Assembly (NCBI GenBank): GCA_003615045.1
Contig: ML014352.1
Location: 1-23,683 of the forward strand
Source of the DNA: Caulochytrium protostelioides
Lineage: Eukaryota > Chytridiomycota > Caulochytriomycetes > Caulochytriales > Caulochytriaceae
DNA: 23,683 nt
Direction: 5' to 3'
The position numbers were made by a program, and so were the translations under genes. Below, piece by piece: positions 1 to 7,239 of the stretch. Every line of letters starts with the position of its first letter. Position 1 is the first letter of the stretch. Under the pieces are notes generated by a model that saw nothing but the letters and a program-made list of their open reading frames with translations, had not been told where the DNA came from and ran no database searches.

Positions 1-185
1 GAGCGCGATGCGAGACCCGCGCCGCGGCTTGGACGCGGTCAAAGAGGCGTCGCAGGAACACGTGCTTGGCGGCCGCGAGCACGAGGTGCGTCGTCCAGAT
101 CGTCCATGGCGCGGTCGCGATCAGCGAGTGTGGCCATGAAGACCATGGATGCCGAGGAGAGCGCCGGAGAGAGGAGAGAGGGGGG
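1..185 (-). other. Left-edge segment with coding-like composition, unassigned
   Basis: One minus-strand frame is open from about 199 to base 1 and reads as plausible protein, with the run LIATAPWTIWTTHLVL near 124-77 followed by a basic helix-like stretch. Wobble positions in this frame are mostly G/C and second positions are the least G/C-rich, as in the real genes here. It has no ATG and no clear acceptor. It is in phase with the minus-strand gene ending at 257, so it could be a further exon of that gene, but no GTA-type donor lies between 360 and 260. A plus-strand frame ending in TGA near 137 has almost as good a composition, so even the strand is uncertain. Confidence 0.2.
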
Positions 186-256
186 CTGAGTATCGGGGAT
201 CACGGTCTGTGTGTTGACACACAGGGTGGTGACCGGGGACGACGAGAGGGCCGTTT

Positions 257-890
257 TCATGTTCGATTGCCCTCAGTGTGATCCGCATGACGCGACATGG
301 ACGAGGTCGCGAGCGATGCGCGCGTTGCGATTGTGGCGGCCTGATCCCGGATCTGGTCATTCAGTTGCGCAAGCTCATAGCGGCGCCGCTGATGGTCGGC
401 GGCGGTCTGGACGAGCGCGGCGTTCACGAGCGGCAGCGCCGTATCCAGTGCCAGATACTGCCGCAGCGCGGGCATCGCGGCATGCTCGAGGTTGCTCGCG
501 TCGAGCGCGATCCAGTCCAACGGCGGGAACGGGTCGTCCGCTGCCAGCCGCGCCGCCGCGCCCGCGCCGCCCTCGGGCAGCACGGGCGCGCCGGTGGGAT
601 CAGCCGCCAGGCCGTGCGGGACAGGCAGCGTCACGCGTCGGGCCGCGGACGGCGCGTCGACCGTCGCCACGGGCTCGTCACATCCGGCGGCGGCCGCGGC
701 GGCGTCGGCGGGGCGGTCGAGCACAGCGGCGAGATCGTGCACGAGCGCGCTGAACCGCAGCGCGGCGGGATCGGCGGCGGCGGCGGCCTTGGCGGCGATG
801 GCGACGGCCGTGCTGGCCGACGACGGGCCGGGCGACTCGGGCGGCACGGGCGCGACGCGCACGGCGGTGACGCGGGGTGATGCCGGTGAG

Positions 891-942
<52 letters not shown>

Positions 943-1153
943 CGTCGTGGACGCCGTCCACGGCGGTCGCGGTCATGGCGGTGCAGGCGGTGCGGCGCGT
1001 CAAGCCGCGCAAAAGGCGAGGCGGCTGAGACGGCACGCGCGCTCCCGACGGCGACGGCGGGGATGCCGATCGGACCGGATGCGGGAGGGCGTCGTGCGGA
1101 GGTGGAGAGGCCGTCAATCCAGGGACGTCAATCGCGGTAGGGCGGATGGCCAC
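257..1153 (-). CDS. Unrecognised Ala/Pro-rich protein with (Ser-Pro)8 repeat
   Basis: This open frame of 298 codons is not a family I recognise. The first ATG is at 1153; a second, at 976, starts just before the low-complexity region and would give about 239 residues. I kept the longer form because G/C-rich third positions extend upstream of 976. From the N-terminus it has a Pro/Ser/Arg-rich leader, eight Ser-Pro dipeptides (near residues 71-87), an Ala-rich region, and a more ordered C-terminal third. That third contains PFPPLDWIALDASNLEH and a helical stretch around QRRRYELAQLNDQIRDQ that could be a short coiled coil. The Ser-Pro run is a possible target of proline-directed kinases (inference). 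The gene is divergent from ELOF1 across a 1.1 kb gap. No splice donor of the kind used elsewhere in the window was found near its 3' end, so the stop at 257-259 is taken as real. Confidence 0.5.
894..941. repeat. Hexamer microsatellite (GACGGC)8
   Basis: Eight perfect copies of GACGGC are read on the minus strand as alternating Ser and Pro codons within the unrecognised gene at 257-1153. The same hexamer recurs four times at 13430-13453, inside another gene and in another frame. Confidence 0.95.
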
Positions 1154-1596
1154 GCAACCCCCTTCGCGTCGTCATCTCGGCGTCGCTCGACCGCTGGCAC
1201 GCGGATGCCACGTGGTTGAGGACGCTGCCGCGCAATCAGCGCTGCCGACGCCGGCGATCCGGGGCGTGGCCCCGTGGTGAGGGTGTCCCACGGCGTTGGC
1301 GGGACGGGGCCCGGCGGTCGATCCTCTTGGCCGCGGATGCGTCTGGCGGGGCGGACCCGGGCGTCCACTGCCGACGCCAAGCCATCGCCATGGCGAGCGA
1401 TCCCGCGTGCCGCGAACCTCACGTTTCCATATAAAAAAAAATGCAGGAAGCAGGATCCACAGGCACGTGCGTCAGGGGTGCGTCATCATGCTGCAGGATG
1501 AACGGGTCTTCTCGACGTCTCATCATCAACCAGGGGTCGTGCGGAGGACCACGAATGGAATGCCGGGAGAGGCGCCGAAACGGTCGTTCAGTTCCA

Positions 1597-1614
1597 ACTC
1601 GGACTCGGACTCGG
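1597..1614. repeat. (ACTCGG)3 hexamer repeat in divergent promoter
   Basis: There are three perfect tandem copies of ACTCGG. The reverse complement, TCCGAG repeated, differs by one base from the TCCGAC array in the URI1/STN1 divergent region at 6937-6988. It could be a simple microsatellite or a shared upstream element. Confidence 0.85.
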
Positions 1615-1902
1615 ATTCATCCGAGGGCGGTCGCCAGAATGCCTCAGCGACCGGAGGCCACCGTACGAATCGACGTCGTATCAGACAGCATGATGGCTCG
1701 GCTTTCAAAGTCCCGCCGCCGAATGGGTTCGGTGCGCCGCTTCACCGTGTCTCCCTGTGTGACATTGCGCCTTTCTTTGTGGTCTTTCGTCCCGCCACCA
1801 GGCAAGCGAGTGCTGCGCCATTTTCGGGTATGACCGACGGACCTCAGCGGCGCGGGGGCCGCGGCCGCGGTCCGGCTTCATATCGGCGGACCCTATCACA
1901 CG

Positions 1903-1928
1903 ACACGGGTGCTAGCACACGGGTGCTA
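1903..1928. repeat. 12-bp direct repeat ACACGGGTGCTA, two copies
   Basis: Identical 12-mers occupy 1903-1914 and 1917-1928, about 310 bp upstream of the ELOF1 start codon. The spacing is 14 bp from start to start. It is a possible paired factor site; no known motif is assigned. Confidence 0.8.
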
Positions 1929-2240
1929 CGAAGCGACAGCGAGAAGCACACAGATGGGCGAGTGCATTGGTTTCAGCGTGAAAGGAAATATAGACGTGCC
2001 CATGCCTCCGCGATCCTTTGGCGCTGTTGTCTCGCGGCCGCTCCGATGTTGGACGCCATCACCCCGGACCCAAGGATCGTCCCCACCCTGACCTTCCTCT
2101 TCCGACGCTGACCGTGCCGACCTCATTCGCCGCGCTGAAACTGCGGGTGCTCCGCGCTTGAAACGCTGATCCGATATCCGGCGACGTCCTCGGAGAGACC
2201 GGTAGCCCGATATCCATTACCGACGACCGCCACCGCCAGG

Positions 2241-3017
2241 ATGGGCAAGCGGAAATCGAAGCGCGTGGCGCCGAAGCGAGCCAAGACCAGCCTCGATACG
2301 GCGTTCAACTGTGTCTTTTGCAACCATGATAACTCGGTCACCGTCAAGCTGTAACGTTGTGCATCGTTTTTACCTTCTCGCTAAGCTGTCTTCGGCGGGA
2401 CGATCTGCCCGAGGCGCCGGTGCCTGACGCATCCCCGACAGGGTGAGGCTCGCGTTCAGCAAATGTGCGTCATTTCCTGGTCTAACTCACATGCTTTCTC
2501 GAACGACGGATCATGCTGTGTGACGATGGTGGTCTGCTGTCCGGGGGTGGACGCTGGCGGCTTTCCGGTATGTGCTTCTCTGCGCGATGCACCAGTGATC
2601 GCAATATGAACATCGGCAACCTGTCTTGTCGCGCCTGTGGCGTCTCCTTCCAGAGCCACGTCAACTGTAAGTATCCCCACCGTTTGTCATGACGCGATTG
2701 GACGCGTCTGAAGCGTCTGATTTGCGTCACGCCTGCTTCGTCCGCCAGCAAGACCCCCTCACCGCGCACGGATGCTGTACTGTTTGCTGTTTGCTGCTTC
2801 CGGTCCAGATCTGTCGGAGCCCATCGACGTCTACTCGGACTGGCTCGATGCCTGCGAGCAGACTAACAAGATGGTCGCGCAGTCTCGCGCGGCTGCTGGC
2901 GCGGGCGCCCGTGACGGCCGCGCCAGCGATGACGAGGGCCGTGACTCGGATCGCGGCCGCAGTCGCGGCCGCGCCGTCCAGGACGACGACGAGGACCCCG
3001 ACGAAGAGGACTATTGA
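2241..3017 (+). CDS. ELOF1: Transcription elongation factor 1 (Elf1/ELOF1), three exons
   Basis: Exons are 2241-2350, 2596-2666 and 2809-3017, giving 129 residues. Introns are GTAACG...CCAG (245 bp) and GTAAGT...CCAG (142 bp); the joins fall in codons for Leu and Tyr and restore the family sequence exactly. The N-terminus MGKRKSKR is the conserved basic tail that contacts Pol II and nucleosomal DNA. Two CxxC pairs (CVFC and CRAC) form the zinc ribbon, and LSEPIDVYSDWLDACE is the signature at the end of the fold. Elf1 is a small nuclear factor that travels with elongating RNA polymerase II, helps it pass nucleosomes and acts in transcription-coupled repair. Residues after about 90 form an extra tail, first Ser/Arg/Gly-rich and then acidic (ending DEEDY), comparable to the charged tail of yeast Elf1 and absent from the short animal form. 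The gene is convergent with URI1. Confidence 0.95.
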
Positions 3018-3726
3018 TCCAAGGGGTCATTTTACAGCACGAAGCGTCCACCTTGAGCTGAAGTCGACCCGTGCTTGCTGGAAATCACGGCGGTGTGATG
3101 GCGCCGCGCGTTGGCCGCCTCCGGGCCCGAGACGCACTCTACCATCATCGAACAAGCTTCGGAGAAACATCAAAGAACCGCTGTATTCATATGCAATCCC
3201 GAATGACGGAGCCGAGCGAAGTAGGCATAGCCTAATAGTCATTCCCGCAGGAAATACGGGTTTTTCAAAGATTACCTTGGTCGGCCAAGTAAGACACTTC
3301 GAAAGCCCCCCCTCCCTCGTCAGCTCAGCGATGTCATATCAGCAACATTGTGCCGCGGTTCACTACGCTTTATATAATAGTTCAGTTCAGTCATTTGAAT
3401 GTGATCGCCGTCAGGCCGCATGACAGAAAAGCTGTGGCCAATCTACGCTGACGTTTGCCATGACTTCCTGCACATCAGGCTCGATCTTGAGGCGATCTGA
3501 GGCGGACCAGCGTTGTAGCAGGATACGTTCCCCCCATCTCATGCGTCTCATGCTCACTTGAGTCTCGGGGACGGGCAGCATCGAAATGATGCTCGCCGTC
3601 TTGCCACGATCGATCGCTGGCGAGCTTCATCGATCGGCATGCCGCTTCATAAGGATCAGCGAACAGGCAAAAGGCGATCCAAACGATGGTCCGCTTGATG
3701 ATCAATCATGCCTGGCGGCCTTTGGA
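3018..3726. other. Convergent 3' intergenic region between ELOF1 and URI1
   Basis: About 700 bp separate the two stop codons. The composition is less G/C-rich than the flanking genes. Frames on both strands are short and lack codon bias. I see no tRNA cloverleaf, no long repeat and no canonical AATAAA on the plus strand near the ELOF1 stop. It presumably holds the two 3' UTRs. Confidence 0.5.
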
Positions 3727-6489
3727 TCATTTCTTCATACGCGCGGCTTTGAAGCGAGAGATGCGCGGCGTCGCCTCGGCGGCCGTGGGTTCCGTCCCCT
3801 CAGAGACCGAGACGGACGTGTCATCGGTGGCACCGACGCCGCGAGCCGAGGGCGCGCCGATCGTGGCCACCACCGTCGCGTGCTGTCGCGTGGCCGGCGT
3901 CGCAATCGGCGTCGGAGCGCGGCGCTCCACGACCGTGTCGCTCAGTGACGGCTGCGACGGCGCGACCACCGGCACAAGCGGCGGCTCATCGCGCACGACG
4001 GCCCACGGGCCGCCCACCTCGTCGTCGCCGTCGGCATGGTCGCTCCCGCTGTCATCGTCAGCGGCGTCAGCCGGGTCGGAGGCGGCCGCCGCCGCCGCGG
4101 TGGCGACGTGGTCGAGGTCCAGACCCGCCGGAAGCTTGAGGTTCTCGAGACCCTTCGCGTCGAGGACGAAAGCCGCGTTGTGGGACATCATGGTCGCGCG
4201 GGAGAGCAGGTTGCGGCGGAAGCGGGACGTGCCGTCGGCGGCAGCGGCGTGCGGATCAGTGCCGTCGGCGGCGGCCTCAGCCTGCCACTCGTCCTGCGTT
4301 GCCGTGCCCGCAGGCTTCTGCGCCATGTAGGTCGCGCGCTGGGCATAGTAGGCGCGCTCGATGTCCCGACCGAGCTCGAGCTCGTCATCGCTATCGTTGA
4401 TGGGCGCATCGCTGTACTCGACGCTGTCGGTATCGTCCATATCATCGCGCCAGTCGGCAAAGAGGCTCATCTCATAGCTGTCGTAGCCTTTGAGCGACAT
4501 CTCGCCAGTCGCGTCATCCGTCTGCACATACGACTCCATCTCGCCCTCGTCGTCGTCGTAGGCCTCCTCATCGTCGTGGTCGCGGCCATCGTCGTCTTCA
4601 TCATCATCATCATCACGGACCTCCCCGGGCTGGTCTTCGAGACGATCCTTAGCGGCATCAGCTTCATCCGCAGAAGGCGACGAGGGCGACGCGGTGGACG
4701 GCGCAAAGGGATGAGCGCGCTTGGGCGCGACGGCCGTCGATGGCGATGGCGATGGCGATGCCCGTGCGGCAGCAGCCGGGGCAGGAGGCTTGGATGCCAC
4801 GGTCGCGCGCGGCGCTGTGCGCGGCCGGTAGCCGTCGACGGTACCGGCCGCCGGCAAACCGGCCAGCAGCCGCGCAGCAGCCGCGTGGTTCCGCTGCATC
4901 GTCGCCTCCTCGGCCGACGCCGATTCCGGTTCCGACCGCTTCTCGGCTGGCGGACGCTCCATCACGGTGCGGCGCATGATGGCACCCTCGTCGAAGGCGG
5001 AAGCGGCCTTGGATGGTGCAAGCTTCCCCTTGCCCTGGGTCGGCCGGACGGGCTCGGGCGCCGGCGGCTTGAGCGGCCGCCAGCCGCCTTCGTTCGTCTC
5101 GACGTCGGTGTTGAAGGTGATGCCGGATCGCGACGCCGGCGTGGTGACCGCCGCGGCCGCGACAGTCGTCGCATCCGGCCCGCCTTTCTTTTTGAGCGCC
5201 GAACGCCGCACGGCGGGTTCCGCGGCAGCGCTCTCGGCGGAGGCTGTCGGGCGCGCGCCCGCCGACGCCGCGGCCCGCGACTGGTTTTCTTTGAGGGAGA
5301 GCGCATTGATCTGTTCGATAATTTCGTCGTCTGTGACGGGCGCCAGCGGCTCGCCGGTGGATGCCGCCGTGATCCGGCTCGCTGTCGCCGGGGCGATGGC
5401 GAGGGGGCGCGATGGCGGCCGCGGGCCCCCGGATGGCTTCGCCGCGGCAACTGCCTTGGGCGTCAAGCGGTTGATCTGCTGCCGCACGCGCACGACAGCG
5501 TCGATGCTCTGGCGGATCGCGTTCGGGTCCGTGATGCCTTCCTCGTCGGCATCCTCATCTGAGTGGTACGCATCGAGCAGCGCGCGCAGCGCGGGGTCCA
5601 TCGCCTTCTTCGGGGCCGGTGGCGACGGCGTGGTAATCGTCGGCCTGGCCGGCTTGACGGGCGGTGGGGTCGGCGCCGTGGTTTCCTGAATCGAGAGCGT
5701 CGTGAGGTCGTTGGCCAACCGGTCAGCATCTGCATCCGCCGCGGCATCCACCTTGGCGTTGGCCGGCGGCTGGGGCTTCGATACGGTGGGGTGGTCGGCC
5801 CCCTTCGTCACTGCGGTCGTGTCGGCGCGAGCCGTCGCTGCGGCGTCCTTGGCGCCGTCCGCGTCATCCGGGACCGCTTCGCGGATATCCACGTACTTGA
5901 GCCCCTCTTCGTTGACGGCATCTAGGTTCGCATCGAGCTGCGGCGCCGTGGGCGCCGTTCCGTCCTCGGCGGCCTGGGCGGCCTCCGCCTCGGCTGCCGG
6001 ATCGCCGAGCGCCACAAGCTGCGACTGCAGCGTCGCCAAATCCGCATCCACGACCGCGATTTGGCCGGCCAGGTGCACGCGTCGGCGGCCGATCAGCGCG
6101 ATGGCCTCGGCCGGGTTGCGCTGCACAAACCAGTTCTCGCCGAGAGAGATCATGAGCTCATCCGACCGCACCAGCTGGCCCTGCATGAAGGCGAACCGAC
6201 CCAAGGGCACTTTGTACGACGGGGTCGGGCGCGTCGCTAAGCCGCGCAGAAAGCGCTCGAGCTGGTCATACTTCGCCACGACGGCTTCGATGTCGGCCCG
6301 CGCTTTGCGCGCGGCATCACGCTTCGCATGCCACTTTTGGCGGTACGCGGCGAGCTTCCTTTCGGCTTCCTGCGGCGACACCGGGAGCTGGGCCGCGGCG
6401 GCTGCGGGCAGCTTGGCCGCCGGGGCCGCCGATTGGGCGGCGGGCCGCCGCGACGCCGCGGAACGGGAGCTGGGTGCGGCCGATGCCAT
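3727..6489 (-). CDS. URI1: Unconventional prefoldin RPB5 interactor (URI/Bud27)
   Basis: This is a single-exon protein of 920 residues from the ATG at 6489 (MASAAPSS); an in-frame ATG at 6552 would add 21 residues and cannot be excluded. Residues about 40-165 form an alpha-type prefoldin domain: a long helix, the conserved turn YKVPLGRFAFMQGQLV, then LGENWFVQRN and a second helix. The C-terminus has SDTVVERRAPTP and ends RISRFKAARMKK, both closely matching the URI/Bud27 tail (DUF3835-type in fungi). The long middle is Ala/Pro/Ser-rich and disordered, with a strongly acidic block near 4560-4625. URI binds RPB5 and works with R2TP/prefoldin-like chaperones in cytoplasmic assembly of RNA polymerases; Bud27 also affects translation and TOR-dependent expression. 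The motif RRSALKKK near residue 430 lies where animal URI has a basic SILK segment. The gene is divergent from STN1. Confidence 0.92.
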   Translation of the reverse strand: MASAAPSSRSAASRRPAAQSAAPAAKLPAAAAAQLPVSPQEAERKLAAYRQKWHAKRDAARKARADIEAVVAKYDQLERFLRGLATRPTPSYKVPLGRFAFMQGQLVRSDELMISLGENWFVQRNPAEAIALIGRRRVHLAGQIAVVDADLATLQSQLVALGDPAAEAEAAQAAEDGTAPTAPQLDANLDAVNEEGLKYVDIREAVPDDADGAKDAAATARADTTAVTKGADHPTVSKPQPPANAKVDAAADADADRLANDLTTLSIQETTAPTPPPVKPARPTITTPSPPAPKKAMDPALRALLDAYHSDEDADEEGITDPNAIRQSIDAVVRVRQQINRLTPKAVAAAKPSGGPRPPSRPLAIAPATASRITAASTGEPLAPVTDDEIIEQINALSLKENQSRAAASAGARPTASAESAAAEPAVRRSALKKKGGPDATTVAAAAVTTPASRSGITFNTDVETNEGGWRPLKPPAPEPVRPTQGKGKLAPSKAASAFDEGAIMRRTVMERPPAEKRSEPESASAEEATMQRNHAAAARLLAGLPAAGTVDGYRPRTAPRATVASKPPAPAAAARASPSPSPSTAVAPKRAHPFAPSTASPSSPSADEADAAKDRLEDQPGEVRDDDDDEDDDGRDHDDEEAYDDDEGEMESYVQTDDATGEMSLKGYDSYEMSLFADWRDDMDDTDSVEYSDAPINDSDDELELGRDIERAYYAQRATYMAQKPAGTATQDEWQAEAAADGTDPHAAAADGTSRFRRNLLSRATMMSHNAAFVLDAKGLENLKLPAGLDLDHVATAAAAAASDPADAADDDSGSDHADGDDEVGGPWAVVRDEPPLVPVVAPSQPSLSDTVVERRAPTPIATPATRQHATVVATIGAPSARGVGATDDTSVSVSEGTEPTAAEATPRISRFKAARMKK

Positions 6490-6596
6490 GGGGACGGGGT
6501 AGCCAAAGGGAGAGAAAGGGACGGTCAATGCTGAGGGCGAAACGGAGACCAATAGACTAAGGGATCGTCAGTGCCTTCACCGCCAGGATCGACATC

Positions 6597-6632
6597 CACG
6601 TCGATGTCCACGTCGATGCCCACGTCGATGTC
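6597..6632. repeat. 12-bp tandem repeat CACGTCGATGYC, three copies
   Basis: Copies lie at 6597-6608, 6609-6620 (one base different) and 6621-6632. They begin 108 bp upstream of the URI1 start. The preceding GACATC at about 6590 pairs with GATGTC in the repeat, so each unit is partly palindromic. This may be an upstream regulatory or leader element of URI1. Confidence 0.8.
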
Positions 6633-6937
6633 ACAATGATCCCCGGGAAAACGGAGACAGAACGCCGTGGCGGCGGCAGCAGCAAGCGCGGGCGATAATC
6701 CTTGGCACGGGTGCGCAGGACAGCGCAGGCTAAATTGGCATCGTCGTGCGCTCGGGGATCTGGCCGGTGCAGCACGCACGGGCAGGATGCTTTCGGCGCA
6801 GGCCGCGGCTCAAGCCAAGGTGACACGAACCCTCCGGAGTGCGATGCGGCCCTGAGCGGAGATACGCGAAACCCGGCCGGAGCCCACCGCGCTTGACGCT
6901 GCGCCACCCCCGTCTAACGTGGGTGGCTTGGGCTATT

Positions 6938-6987
6938 CCGAGTCCGACTCCGACTCCGGCCTTCCAGGGTGGCTTCCGACTCCGACT
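6938..6987. repeat. CCGAGT/CCGACT hexamer arrays
   Basis: CCGAGT at 6938 is followed by CCGACT at 6944 and 6950. A second pair of CCGACT lies at 6976 and 6982. They sit about 250 bp upstream of the STN1 start codon and resemble the reverse complement of the ACTCGG array at 1597-1614 in the other divergent promoter. Confidence 0.75.
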
Positions 6988-7239
6988 CCGCAAGCAAGGG
7001 TCTGCAGCGCCGCACTCGGCGCACACGTGTGGCATCACCGTCAAGTGGCGTCGCCGGGCCGGCTCCCGCAAGCTTCGACGTGGCGCCACATGATAGCGTC
7101 GCAGGCGCGTAGGGCAATGAGACGGCCCTGCTGCCATGACGGTTCAGCGGATCGTGAAGCTGCGCGGGTTACGCACGGCCCGCCGAGGCCTTCCCCTTTC
7201 GCCCTCCCCTTTCGCTCTTCAAGGGTTCCTTGCCTGGCC

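Larger units (their letters stand above)
1154..2240. promoter_or_regulatory. Divergent intergenic region between the 257-1153 gene and ELOF1
   Basis: This 1.1 kb stretch has no convincing gene. Frames here are arginine/serine-rich, lack the codon bias of the neighbours and match nothing I know. It should hold both divergent promoters. Visible elements are a TATAAAAA-like run at 1430-1437 followed by an A-tract, three ACTCGG hexamers at 1597-1614, and a 12-bp direct repeat at 1903-1928. The TATA-like run is about 800 bp from the ELOF1 start, so its assignment to that gene is doubtful. Confidence 0.45.
6490..7239. promoter_or_regulatory. Divergent intergenic region between URI1 and STN1
   Basis: This 750-bp region lies between two outward-facing start codons. 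It contains three tandem 12-mers of the form CACGTCGATGYC at 6597-6632 and an array of CCGAGT/CCGACT hexamers at 6938-6987. The plus-strand frame of STN1 is open through much of it, but codon bias is weak before the ATG at 7240. A tRNA or other RNA gene was not seen. Confidence 0.5.

Noticed and set aside
1296-2111. Plus-strand open frame of 271 codons upstream of ELOF1
   Set aside because: No codon bias, no family resemblance, and it lies in a divergent promoter region.
2689-3423. Plus-strand frame of 244 codons across the ELOF1 third exon
   Set aside because: Out of frame with the conserved ELOF1 exon and continues into the 3' region with no bias.
4036-5562. Plus-strand open frame of 508 codons
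   Set aside because: Antisense to URI1, whose frame shows clear prefoldin and C-terminal motifs.
6490-6552. Upstream ATG at 6552 as the URI1 start
   Set aside because: Possible, but the 21 extra residues look like leader sequence and the MASAAPSS start at 6489 is more typical; kept as an alternative only.
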